Assembly: GCA_965246935.1 (NCBI GenBank)
Contig: CBDFGC010000025.1
Span: 226,364 to 290,363, forward strand
Direction of reading: 5' to 3'
Source: JAZKFT01 sp965246935
GTDB taxonomy: Bacteria > Bacteroidota > Bacteroidia > Chitinophagales > Chitinophagaceae
Length of the DNA: 64,000 nucleotides
Part shown: piece by piece, positions 56,234 to 64,000 of the stretch
Layout: every line of letters starts with the position of its first letter
Numbering within the stretch: the stretch's first letter is position 1
Position numbers and translations under genes: made by a program
Notes under the pieces: generated by a model
The model's database searches: none
What the model was told of the DNA's origin: nothing
The model's input: the letters and a program-made list of their open reading frames with translations, nothing else

Positions 56234-56314
56234 TTAATGATGGTTTGACTGGTTATTTGCTTTTTTGGCATTTTAAAAATTCTTTACCTATAGGAAACAA
56301 AAGATTTTTGTTGT

Positions 56315-56575
56315 ATGGAAATAATTTACCTGTAGCAGGCTTTGGATGACCGTGAATTTTGGAAAGCATCAGGCAATAAAGTTGTACAACAGAAAATTGC
56401 CCGGTTAATTGAAAGCATTGAGTGTACACCATTTGAAGGCATCGGAAAACCTGAAGCTTTAAAATATCATCATTCTGGTAAATGGTCAAGGCGAATCACA
56501 GGTGAACACCGGATTGTTTATGAAATTGAAAACGATAAAGTTTTTATTCTCTCCATGCATGGCCATTACCGGTAA
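56315..56575 (+). pseudogene. yoeB: Txe/YoeB-family mRNA endonuclease toxin with an in-frame TAG
   Basis: From the ATG at 56315 the frame reads M-E-I-I-Y-L, then TAG (56333-56335), then QALDDREFWKASGNKVVQQK and on to WSRRITGEHRIVYEIE and a C-terminal ILSMHGHYR. With the stop read through, the protein would be about 86 residues, like YoeB ribosome-dependent RNases. The family's catalytic residues (an E, then R and the C-terminal H-Y region) appear present. The frame could restart at a TTG at 56342, giving 77 residues without the first beta strand, but that is likely inactive. A nonsense mutation would disarm the toxin. Confidence 0.72.
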
Positions 56576-56648
56576 AAACACTTTCGGAACTGTAAGCAGC
56601 GAAACGAGTCCAAATTTTATCTTGCGCCTATACCTAACTAAACCCTTC

Positions 56649-57548
56649 ATGAAAAACCTGTTCATTGTTACCTTAACGCTTCTATTAATCAGTGCTATTA
56701 CTTCCTGCCAGAAAGAGATTGTATTAAACAACCCTGCTGCCGATACTACCGGTGGCAGCGTTGTTCCGCCAGGTACTAATGGCGAGTTAGTAATAAAAGT
56801 GTATGGCAAAGCACCCTCCGGAGCAGATAGCAATGTATCGTACTATACCTACAACAGTATGAAAAAAGTAGTGAGCCGTCATATTATGATTAATGCTTAC
56901 GGACAGTCAACCGATACCTGGGATTGGTACGAAAGAAACGCAGCAGGTCTGATTGTTCGCTCAAAACAGTACCAGGTAAATTCAGCTTCCCCTTTACCAT
57001 CCGATACTTCCGTTACTAATCATTACTACAGCTCCGGTAGCTCTCCAATGTTGCTATCATCTGTTTCCAGTGCCAGTTTCTTTGGCATTAGCATCACCGA
57101 CAGTGTTGCTTATTCATATAACAGTGCAGGAAGACCTATTAAATCTGAACAGTTTCAGAGTGGATTCCTTTCCCCAACACCGGATCTTAGCAGCCGGGCG
57201 GTATATAGTTACAATGCTGCAAGTAATCCCTCAAAGCTGGAAGAATATAGCATCGCATCCGGCGTAGCAACACTTGCATCTACCCAAACCTATACGTACG
57301 ATACTAAAACGGAGCCGCTGCATTATTCTGAGGCAGAATCTTTAATTATCGGTGAGTTGCCTGCTGCCAAAAATAATGCACTTTCCTTTGTTCTTACGAC
57401 CACTCAAAGCGGCGGTACCAATGCAAACATATCGCAGGTATATACGTACAACAGTGCTGGTAAGCCAGCAACCACTGTTACAACTACGGTATTAACGGGA
57501 CCGCTTGCCCAAACCACAGTTACAAAATTTACAGTATACTATCAATAA
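56649..57548 (+). CDS. lipoprotein of unknown function
   Basis: From the ATG at 56649 the protein has 299 residues and a lipoprotein signal: a hydrophobic stretch followed by SAITSC with the lipidated cysteine near residue 19. The mature part is polar and Ser/Thr/Tyr-rich with repeated YSYNSAGRP, YSYNAASNP, YTYDTKTEP and YTYNSAGKPA stretches, similar to RHS/YD-like beta repeats in loose form. No family recognised. It is probably anchored to the inner or outer membrane. A strong hairpin terminator follows it. Confidence 0.72.
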   Translation: MKNLFIVTLTLLLISAITSCQKEIVLNNPAADTTGGSVVPPGTNGELVIKVYGKAPSGADSNVSYYTYNSMKKVVSRHIMINAYGQSTDTWDWYERNAAGLIVRSKQYQVNSASPLPSDTSVTNHYYSSGSSPMLLSSVSSASFFGISITDSVAYSYNSAGRPIKSEQFQSGFLSPTPDLSSRAVYSYNAASNPSKLEEYSIASGVATLASTQTYTYDTKTEPLHYSEAESLIIGELPAAKNNALSFVLTTTQSGGTNANISQVYTYNSAGKPATTVTTTVLTGPLAQTTVTKFTVYYQ

Positions 57549-57567
57549 GTATATCATTTAACACGAT

Positions 57568-57601
57568 AACCCCGTCTCTCACAAACAGAGACGGGGTTTT
57601 T
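57568..57601 (+). terminator. intrinsic terminator after the lipoprotein gene
   Basis: A 12-base-pair stem (aaccccgtctct with agagacggggtt) around a 7-base loop, followed by a T-run. It is 20 bases after the stop codon at 57548. The next gene starts 12 bases beyond it. Confidence 0.9.
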
Positions 57602-57612
57602 ATTGTACCGCC

Positions 57613-58782
57613 ATGAGCCGTTACCATTCCTACATCCGCACAGCGCAGCAACTGATTGAGGGCTACGATGGCAGCCTGCCATTTGCCCATTTTGCCAAAA
57701 CATTTTTTGGTAAAGAAAAAAAGTATGGCAGTACCGATAGAAGACAAATCAGCGCCTTGTGCTACCATTATTTCCGGGCTGCAAAAGCACTGATCAATAT
57801 GGCTGAAGAGGAGAAATTAATTGCAGCTACTTTTTTGTGTGAAATAAAACCCAGCCGACTGCTGGAAGCACTGAAACCGGAATGGAATAACAACATTGTA
57901 TTACCTGTAAAAGAAAAAATACAATGGTTAGGAAATGATTTTCAAAAAGAAAATCTGTTTCCGTTTTCACAATACCTGAGCCCTGAAATTGATAAGCATG
58001 CCTTTGCCTTTTCTTTTCTAATACAGCCTGATTTATTTCTTCGCATCAGGCCGGGCAGGGAGAAAAATGTTGAAAATAAACTTTTTGAAGCATCATTTTT
58101 TTTTGAAAAAATAAATGATCAGTGCCTTCGCTTACCCAATGGGAGCAAAATAGCGGAGGCCGTTAAATTAAATACAGAAGCGGTTGTACAGGACTACAAT
58201 TCACAACAAACAGGTGCAGTGATAAAGCAATATGTTCTTAATTATTTACCCCAAATAAAGAGCTGGGATTGCTGCGCTGCCAGTGGCGGTAAAAGCCTGA
58301 TGCTACATGATTTGCGGCCCGATGCCAATCTGGCGATCAGCGATATACGGCCTTCCATTTTGCACAACCTGCGGCAACGGTTTCAGCAGGCCGGTATCCG
58401 GAATTATCAATCGTTTGTAGCAGATGTATCGAAAGCGGCCATTCCGTTTCCGGGCAATAAATTATTTAATGTAATCATTGCGGATGTGCCCTGCACCGGC
58501 AGTGGTACCTGGGCACGTACACCGGAGCAATGCTACTTTTTTAAAGAAGAACAAATTGACATATATGCCAGGCGGCAAAAAGATATTGTGATGAATGCCT
58601 TGCCTTTCGTACAATCGGGCGGTTACTTCGTTTACATTACCTGTTCGGTATTTGCAGCTGAAAATGAAGCGGTCATTACACAATTAAAAACAACCGGATT
58701 ACAAATATTGCATCAGCAATATTTGCATGGGTATGAAATGAAGGCGGATACATTATTTATTGCAGTACTGCAAAAAAACTAA
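57613..58782 (+). CDS. RsmB/Nop2-family RNA 5-methylcytosine methyltransferase
   Basis: A 389-residue SAM-dependent enzyme. The SAM site is WDCCAASGGKSLMLHDL. The catalytic motifs are ADVPCTGSGTWARTPE (active-site C in PC) and FVYITCSVFAAENEAVI (second C). These are the hallmarks of the RsmB/NOL1/NOP2 group, which methylate C5 of cytosine in rRNA or tRNA. The N-terminal ~190 residues replace the NusB-like domain of RsmB with a different helical region, so the exact target base is not known. It starts right after the terminator, so its promoter must overlap it, or read-through is needed. Confidence 0.9.
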   Translation: MSRYHSYIRTAQQLIEGYDGSLPFAHFAKTFFGKEKKYGSTDRRQISALCYHYFRAAKALINMAEEEKLIAATFLCEIKPSRLLEALKPEWNNNIVLPVKEKIQWLGNDFQKENLFPFSQYLSPEIDKHAFAFSFLIQPDLFLRIRPGREKNVENKLFEASFFFEKINDQCLRLPNGSKIAEAVKLNTEAVVQDYNSQQTGAVIKQYVLNYLPQIKSWDCCAASGGKSLMLHDLRPDANLAISDIRPSILHNLRQRFQQAGIRNYQSFVADVSKAAIPFPGNKLFNVIIADVPCTGSGTWARTPEQCYFFKEEQIDIYARRQKDIVMNALPFVQSGGYFVYITCSVFAAENEAVITQLKTTGLQILHQQYLHGYEMKADTLFIAVLQKN

Positions 58783-58805
58783 ATCTTACTCATTAGTATT
58801 TATCC

Positions 58806-58840
58806 TGTATTCATCCCAACAATCCCATCCTATCTCAGTT
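58806..58840. repeat. dispersed intergenic repeat TGTATTCATCCC type, copy 2
   Basis: Starts tgtattcatccca and ends tcctatctcagtt, like the copy at 49854-49899. It lies between the convergent methyltransferase and protease genes, where it could shield the two transcripts from each other. A role is not shown. Confidence 0.5.
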
Positions 58841-58857
58841 CAGGGCAACTATCCCCG

Positions 58858-60816
58858 TCACTGCCGCCCCACTTTCCTTACCCGTTTATTGGTGCCGTCA
58901 TCATACTGCAAAAAATAAATACCACGGCCAAACATACGGGCAGGTGCAAACTGGTAAGTATAAATTTCATTTAATGCAACCTGCCTGGTATAGGCGGTTA
59001 CAATGTGGCCATTTACATCCACTAACCGGATAATGGCGGTGCCGGCAACAGGCGATTTGACAGTCACCGTAAAGTTATTACTGTAGGGAACAGGATACAC
59101 CAGCAGCCAGTCCCTTGAAAAATCCGGATCTGTCGATGATTTGTTGAGCTGTACAATACGGGTATTTATACTATCCGTATATTTTACGGTGTAAATACCT
59201 GCTGGCAGGCTTCCCGTTGCATCAAACCGGGTCGTATAAATCTCTTGCTCTTCAATCAGGATTGTTTTGGTTGCCACCACCGTTCCGGTGGGATTTATAA
59301 GTGTTAAGGTTGCTGTTCCATCCCGTTGGCCCACAAAGGTAACCCGGATGGTATCGCTGAACGGATTGGGACTTGCCTTCAGCCAGGCCGTTCCAAATGT
59401 AGCATCATTCCGTTCTTTTTTTAAAATACGGTATGCCTTTCTAAAATTAGGTATTCCATAGCCATATGTTTTATCCGGGTTAGCATAGCGGTCGCTGCTT
59501 TGATATACCACGTTCATAATCTGCTGGTTATTCTTTTCCGGAAAGGCCTGCCACAAACAAGCAATTAAACCATTGAGGTTGGGGTTGGCGTAGGATGTGC
59601 CAAAGCCATAAATAGGACCGCCGGGACCGGCGATTACGGTTCCTGCACCTACGCTCACCACATTAGGTTTTATACGGGGGTCAGCGGGTACGCCCCGGCT
59701 ACTGAATCCGGCAATATAACCATTGGCATCTACAGCGCCCACAGCTACTACGCTGTCACCATCGGCAGGTACAATAATGTAATTCCAGCCGGTACTTCCT
59801 TCATTACCGGCTGCGTTGGTTACTAACAATCCCTTTTTAGCTGCCAGGTCGGCCCCAATGGTAGACGTAGCAGTATTTCCATTCAAATCAGCATATGTAT
59901 GGTCAAACTGTGAGTCGTCAAATGTGGTATAGCCTAAGGAAGAACTGATCAAATCAGCACCTACACTATCGGCAAACTCGGCGCCCACTACCCAGTTGAA
60001 TTCTTCAAGAGGGTATTCAGTAGGGTCTTTCTCTGTGCGGATAAGCCAGTAGGAAGCATCGGTTGCCGTGCCAACCATCTGGCCCGGCCAGTTGGCGCAA
60101 AGCGTACTCAGACACTGCATCCCGTGCGGAATGTCTTCGTTAACACTATTGTCAAAGTCTACAAAATCCCGCTCGCCTAAAATCCTCCCTTGTAACCGTA
60201 TACTGTCAAGAAGACCGTTATATTTATAATCATTAAAACCGCCATCCAGTACTGCTATCACCATTCCCTGCCCTTTAAAATTTCTATTGTGCAAAAATTC
60301 GCCTTCGTGTATATGCACCTGGGCATAGCTGAAACCGTAGTTGAGGGAGTCCATACCCTGCAGCTGTTGTATGCGGTTAAGGGAGGGATCTGTGCCGGTA
60401 ATTTTTTCATGGAATTTTTCCTTATGTGTTTGCTTCGATACACCTATTCTCAACCCCTGGGGCGTAGTACTTTGCACAAAAGGAAAATTATTAATCCGGC
60501 TGATCGCAGCAGCATCGGATGTTTGAATCAATACCCGGTTCAACCAGCGGCTAAGGGACAACACCTGCACATTCGGCACAGAACGAATACTATCCAGCCA
60601 GCGTTGGGATATCGGAAGGTCAGTACTGTCGATAGCAATACCATAGCGGGTACGGCGCTGGATGGCCCGTGGGTTTAAGTAAGTAGATGGGTTAGTAATA
60701 GTACCTGTGGTAAAAGCTTTATTTTTAAGCTGTATCACCTGTTTGGTGTATTGTGCGGAGGTAGGAAGAACAGCGAAGATCAACAGGCAGGAAATATAGA
60801 AATAGAGTAAACGCAT
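58858..60816 (-). CDS. secreted subtilisin-family serine protease with two sorting-like repeats
   Basis: A 652-residue exported S8 protease. A signal peptide ends PTSA before Q. A propeptide-like region follows, then the catalytic triad Asp191 (VIAVLDGGF), His231 (DIPHGMQC) and Ser408 (GFGTSYANPNLNG), with the oxyanion asparagine region TNAAGNEG. After the catalytic domain come two tandem C-terminal repeats, each opening with an N-P or P-V-P turn (ASPNPFSDTIRVTF, LVYPVPYSNNFTV) and ending in a strand of a type A sorting fold; the last one reads GIYFLQYDDGTNKRVRK. The protease would be exported by type IX secretion and may mature surface proteins. It is probably monocistronic. Confidence 0.9.
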   Translation of the reverse strand: MRLLYFYISCLLIFAVLPTSAQYTKQVIQLKNKAFTTGTITNPSTYLNPRAIQRRTRYGIAIDSTDLPISQRWLDSIRSVPNVQVLSLSRWLNRVLIQTSDAAAISRINNFPFVQSTTPQGLRIGVSKQTHKEKFHEKITGTDPSLNRIQQLQGMDSLNYGFSYAQVHIHEGEFLHNRNFKGQGMVIAVLDGGFNDYKYNGLLDSIRLQGRILGERDFVDFDNSVNEDIPHGMQCLSTLCANWPGQMVGTATDASYWLIRTEKDPTEYPLEEFNWVVGAEFADSVGADLISSSLGYTTFDDSQFDHTYADLNGNTATSTIGADLAAKKGLLVTNAAGNEGSTGWNYIIVPADGDSVVAVGAVDANGYIAGFSSRGVPADPRIKPNVVSVGAGTVIAGPGGPIYGFGTSYANPNLNGLIACLWQAFPEKNNQQIMNVVYQSSDRYANPDKTYGYGIPNFRKAYRILKKERNDATFGTAWLKASPNPFSDTIRVTFVGQRDGTATLTLINPTGTVVATKTILIEEQEIYTTRFDATGSLPAGIYTVKYTDSINTRIVQLNKSSTDPDFSRDWLLVYPVPYSNNFTVTVKSPVAGTAIIRLVDVNGHIVTAYTRQVALNEIYTYQFAPARMFGRGIYFLQYDDGTNKRVRKVGRQ

Positions 60817-61185
60817 ACTGGTAAAAGACGGTGTTAGTTGGTTAAAATTAAGCAGAACTATTTATATTGTTCAAGGATCAAACCTGTTCCCTCCTTATCC
60901 ACCCTTCGTTTTATCGGCTTACTGTTAAGCAGCGTATGTTTTATCTTCCATATAGATAAGGTATTGGCGTTCAACGTATTCATTACAAACAAATGAAAAA
61001 GCATTCCGGATGGTGATGATTGCTTTAGCCAGTTGTTTATTACTGGATTAAGCCTGTAAAATGGTGTAAAAATTTGATTATTTTGAACGTTACGTTAAAT
61101 TTTGTGATAAATGTTGCAAATAGGCCTCCTTTTATCCCAATAATTTTACTTACAGAAAAAGCATAAACTGAGTTGAACCTACAAG
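60817..61185. other. intergenic spacer upstream of the protease gene
   Basis: A 369-base spacer between two minus-strand genes. It should hold the promoter of the protease gene and the end of the MscS transcript. I saw no gene, hairpin or repeat convincing enough to name. Confidence 0.5.
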
Positions 61186-62250
61186 TTATGGTATCGGTGG
61201 CGCTGCTGCCAGCCGGGCTCCATGCCGGGCCAAAATCTCTATCAGCCCCAGGTTAATATCTTCCTGCACCTTATTAAAACCGGGTACGGATATATCTACC
61301 GTTACAAAATACGCTACGGTAATGATATGGGCATTGACACCGGTTTCGCTGAAAAATATGGTGCTGTCAATTACATACTCATGATGGGTGATGAGGGATT
61401 GTATATCCGTTATTACGCTTTGTATTTGTTGCGTCGTTGTTTCCAAATGCAGTTGCAGTTTGGTAAGCACATTACGCTGGGTGCGCAGGCTCTGGTTGTC
61501 CAGTATGCTATCTACCATTTGTTTGTTGGGAACGGTTACAAACGTTTTATCGGTAGTACGGATGCGGGTACTGCGCAGGCCAATCCGCTCTACGGTACCG
61601 GTTACGTTTTGCACTTTCACCAGGTCGCCGGTTGTAAAAGGTTTATCAAAAAAAATAATGAAGGAAGCAATCAGGTTTTCCAGGCTTTCGCGAAAGGCCA
61701 GGGCAAGCGCCGCACCTACAATACTGATACCCGTGAGCACCTGGCTGAGTGGTTGGTGAAAGCTGTATTTGATAATGAGCAACAGGCCTACAATACCCAG
61801 CAGTACTTTTAATAGGTCTTTAAAAAAAATGATAAGCTGATCATCTGCCCGGTCATGGGTCAACTGCGCTTTTTCGTGCAGGATATCGGCTATAAATTCC
61901 ACCAGGCGAATACCTAACCAGATGAATGAAACAATCAGTGCCAGAATGGAAATACCTTCCAGTACACCGGCAAAATTGGCCCGCCAGATGTTGAAACGGA
62001 AAATTTCAGGCATATTCAGCCGTTCTCCGGCAATCACAACAGTCAGGATTACCAGGAACGTTTCAATAGGAACGAGCACTAAGTGATGAAAACGGGTCTT
62101 ATTAAAGGCTTTGTTTTTGCGGGTAAGGAGTTTACTGATCAGCCCGGCCAGGAATTTAGAAATGATCCGCCGGATGATAATGACAGCAATAATAATGGCC
62201 GCCGAAATCAGGTAATCCTGTACAGTATTATTTAAAAAGATATATTTCAT
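61186..62250 (-). CDS. MscS-type mechanosensitive ion channel
   Basis: A 354-residue inner-membrane protein with four to five membrane segments in the first half. The pore helix and beta domain signature read GAALALAFRESLENLIASFI and KPFTTGDLVKVQNVTGTVER, IGLRSTRIRT and FVTVPNKQMVDSIL. These are the conserved core of MscS channels, which release solutes on hypo-osmotic shock. The C-terminal domain (about 260-354) is normal in length. It is divergent from gldF. Confidence 0.93.
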   Translation of the reverse strand: MKYIFLNNTVQDYLISAAIIIAVIIIRRIISKFLAGLISKLLTRKNKAFNKTRFHHLVLVPIETFLVILTVVIAGERLNMPEIFRFNIWRANFAGVLEGISILALIVSFIWLGIRLVEFIADILHEKAQLTHDRADDQLIIFFKDLLKVLLGIVGLLLIIKYSFHQPLSQVLTGISIVGAALALAFRESLENLIASFIIFFDKPFTTGDLVKVQNVTGTVERIGLRSTRIRTTDKTFVTVPNKQMVDSILDNQSLRTQRNVLTKLQLHLETTTQQIQSVITDIQSLITHHEYVIDSTIFFSETGVNAHIITVAYFVTVDISVPGFNKVQEDINLGLIEILARHGARLAAAPPIP

Positions 62251-62498
62251 TGTTGATAGTCGATAGTCAGCAGTCGGCAGTCAGCAGCCGAAAACCTTGT
62301 TACTTTGAAATGTATTTATATTTTGCTGCAAATGTCGTTTTGTTGAGGTGTAGAGAAAAACGAAACCCGTTTTTAAAACCTGTTAATTATCTGCTGTTAT
62401 TGATGGTATATATGATTTTAATTAGCCAACGGCGTTTAAACGGCTGTTGACTGCCGACTAAGGGCTAACAACTAATAACTGTTGACTATATTGCATTT
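62251..62498. repeat. spacer with 7-nt tandem repeats and a 19-bp inverted repeat
   Basis: Next to the MscS start are near-copies of a 7-base unit (gatagtc gatagtc agcagtc ggcagtc agcagcc). The 19 bases at 62272-62290 are repeated in inverted orientation at 62441-62459 with one mismatch, 150 bases apart, and further aactaataactgttgacta follows. The 66-codon open frame inside is not supported as a gene. Presumably the promoters of both neighbours lie here. Confidence 0.7.
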
Positions 62499-63224
62499 AT
62501 GTGGAGCATTTGTAAAAAAGAGTGGCGGCAGTTTTTCAGCAGCCTGACCGGCTACCTGGCAATTGCTGTTTTCCTGTTGCTGATGGGACTATTCCTGTTT
62601 ATTTTCCCGGATACCAGTATACTGGATTACGGGTTTGCTACCCTGGATAAATTTTTCGACCTGGCTCCCTGGGTATTGCTGTTGCTCATCCCGGCTATTA
62701 CGATGCGAAGTTTCCCCGACGAATTTAAAAGCGGTACCTGGGAGCTGTTACAAACGAGGCCGCTTACCATCTGGCAAATTGTGTTAGGTAAATACGGGGC
62801 ATCGCTGTTATTGGCGCTGCTGGCTTTACTGCCAACGCTGGTGTATGTGTTCACCATCAAAAAATTAAGTGTAACGGGCAATATTGATACCGGTGGCATT
62901 TTGGGTAGTTATATTGGATTGATACTACTCGTAATGGTATTTACTGCTATTGGTATTTTTTGCAGTGCCTTTACTTCCAATGCTGTAGTGGGTTTTTTAG
63001 CCGGGGCGTTGGGCTGCTTCATTTTGTACAATGGCTTCGATGCCCTTAGCCGGATACCTTCGCTAAAGGGAAATGCCGATTATTACCTGGAGCAGGCCGG
63101 CATCAGCTACCATTACCGCAGTATGAGCCGGGGATTGATTGAGCTAAAAGATGTTGTTTATTTTTTGAGTGCTACAGGTTTGTTTTTAGTGCTCACGGGC
63201 AAGCGGTTGGGAGAGCGGCGGTAG
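62499..63224 (+). CDS. gldF: gliding-motility ABC transporter permease GldF
   Basis: A 241-residue membrane protein with six hydrophobic segments. The family motif after the first two is TMRSFPDEFKSGTWELLQTRPL, and the last segments include GFLAGALGCFILYNGF. GldF works with GldG and the ATPase GldA in gliding motility of Bacteroidota; the ATPase is not in this window. Length and topology match the family. The next gene, gldG, begins 152 bases later; the gap holds a REP-like repeat. Confidence 0.9.
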   Translation: MWSICKKEWRQFFSSLTGYLAIAVFLLLMGLFLFIFPDTSILDYGFATLDKFFDLAPWVLLLLIPAITMRSFPDEFKSGTWELLQTRPLTIWQIVLGKYGASLLLALLALLPTLVYVFTIKKLSVTGNIDTGGILGSYIGLILLVMVFTAIGIFCSAFTSNAVVGFLAGALGCFILYNGFDALSRIPSLKGNADYYLEQAGISYHYRSMSRGLIELKDVVYFLSATGLFLVLTGKRLGERR

Positions 63225-63334
63225 TAAATTGTTTCGCACAGAGACAAGGAGGAAAGGAGAAATACAATCAATGTTAATTTTAAAAATGAAATAAAAGGCC
63301 TTAGTGTAACAGTTGATAAACAATGCAACATAAG

Positions 63335-63372
63335 GGCATCCCTCTCCGGGCCGAGAGGGAACAAGGGTGAGG
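63335..63372 (-). repeat. REP-like dispersed palindromic repeat, copy B
   Basis: The reverse complement of this stretch reads cctcaccc...ggagagggatgccc, the same pattern as copy A at 33442-33482 with a diverged middle. Here cctctcc and gagaggg can form a hairpin. It ends 3 bases before the gldG start codon, so it spans the region that should hold the gldG ribosome binding site (aagggtgaggct). Confidence 0.6.
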
Positions 63373-63375
63373 CTT

Positions 63376-64000
63376 ATGAAACTATTCCATTCTACAATAT
63401 CCTGGTTACTGTTGCCTTTGGCAGCAATAGGCCTATACATGCTCGCTACCCAATTATCCGGGCAGGTAGACCTTACCGCTGAAAAGCGTTTTACCCTAAA
63501 CGAGCCTACGGAAAAGCTGTTGAAAAATCTGGACGGTCCGGTGGAGATTGATGTATTGTTAGCCGGCGATAACTTACCCGCCGGTTTCAGAAAATTAGCT
63601 AATAGCACCGAAAATTTTTTAGCTCGCTGCAAAAATGTAAGCGGTAATAAATTTAGTTACCGCTTTATTGAGCCGCAGGATTTTATTGGTGATTCTATTA
63701 ATTTTCCACTCAATGATACTTTTAAAACAGCGTTTTTAAAACAGGCGGCGGTAAAGCAAAACGAAATAACGAGTACCGCCACAAAGGCTGCATTTACCTA
63801 CCCGGCGGCACTGGTACAATATGCCGGAAAATTTACCACCGTTAATTTGCTACAGGGGCAAAGCAACAAGGGTTTTCTGAATCCGGAAGGCAGTGATGCA
63901 CAGCTACAGGTAATTAATAATGCCGAAGCGTTGCTGGAGTACCAGTTTGCAAATGCCATTTCATCGTTAGCCAAAACCTATACGCCTATTGTGGCCTACG
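63376..64000 (+). CDS. gldG: gliding-motility ABC transporter substrate-binding-like protein GldG, 5' part
   Basis: From ATG 63376 the frame is open to the window end (208 codons, incomplete). A single N-terminal membrane segment (WLLLPLAAIGLYMLATQL) is followed by DLTAEKRFTLNEPTEKLL, the signature of GldG/ABC-type auxiliary proteins, then LDGPVEIDVLLAGD. The protein works with GldF (upstream) in the gliding-motility transporter. The 151-base gap from gldF is larger than the usual tight spacing and holds the repeat listed above. Confidence 0.88.
   Translation, partial: MKLFHSTISWLLLPLAAIGLYMLATQLSGQVDLTAEKRFTLNEPTEKLLKNLDGPVEIDVLLAGDNLPAGFRKLANSTENFLARCKNVSGNKFSYRFIEPQDFIGDSINFPLNDTFKTAFLKQAAVKQNEITSTATKAAFTYPAALVQYAGKFTTVNLLQGQSNKGFLNPEGSDAQLQVINNAEALLEYQFANAISSLAKTYTPIVAY

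Noticed and set aside
62250..62450. 66-codon open frame in the MscS-gldF spacer
   Set aside because: Begins inside the MscS start region and crosses the repeat tract; composition and repeats indicate non-coding spacer.

Overview
The window looks like chromosome of a gliding Bacteroidota species, most likely family Chitinophagaceae. The evidence is type IX secretion (T9SS) C-terminal sorting domains of both type A (YPNP...) and type B (SPDNNGLND...), a gliding-motility ABC transporter pair (GldF, GldG) at the right edge, PKD-repeat and tail-fibre-like surface proteins, an AT-leaning composition with weak ribosome binding sites, and a two-CBM20 4-alpha-glucanotransferase. The genus assignment is inference only.

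Layout. 1-10364 is a plus-strand exopolysaccharide or O-antigen locus: the end of a sugar epimerase, a zinc-binding sugar C-methyltransferase, five glycosyltransferases, two hexapeptide acyltransferases and a multi-membrane-span polymerase. 10583-19525 holds two tandem paralogues of a secreted GH71-like glycan hydrolase. The first is intact and T9SS-sorted. The second has an extra N-terminal module, two single-base insertions and no sorting domain. 19526-20504 is gene-poor and carries a 217-bp miniature inverted-repeat element. 20505-23368 encodes a WcaI-like glycosyltransferase and a WcaJ-type initiating phosphoglycosyltransferase, the latter preceded by two copies of a palindromic operator-like sequence. 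A tRNA-Ser(CGA) and dgt follow.

25382-36076 is mixed: a PKD/type B sorted surface protein, a small beta-barrel protein, a frame-disrupted malQ, lpdA, a DUF1877 protein and a di-haem peroxidase-like protein. 36291-49669 is a second polysaccharide cluster: five glycosyltransferases or likely glycosyltransferases, an O-antigen ligase/polymerase, an asparagine-synthase-like amidotransferase and a HisH/HisF-like/N-acetyl-sugar-amidotransferase trio that probably amidates a sugar acid. An ISAs1-family element with recognisable ends and target duplication sits between two of its glycosyltransferases. Its spacers contain short-period, low-complexity repeat tracts.

49967-64000 contains minus-strand surface proteins, odhB, a YoeB-type toxin-antitoxin pair with a nonsense codon in the toxin, a lipoprotein, an rRNA m5C methyltransferase, a subtilisin-like protease with two sorting-like repeats, an MscS channel and gldF-gldG.

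Together the two clusters would build and ligate one or more complex amidated and acetylated surface glycans. The GH71-like proteins could trim, release or remodel such a glycan; that is inference from position. No flippase, Wza/Wzc export gene, CRISPR array, prophage or origin was seen. Single-base indels in two unrelated genes leave open either real decay or assembly error.
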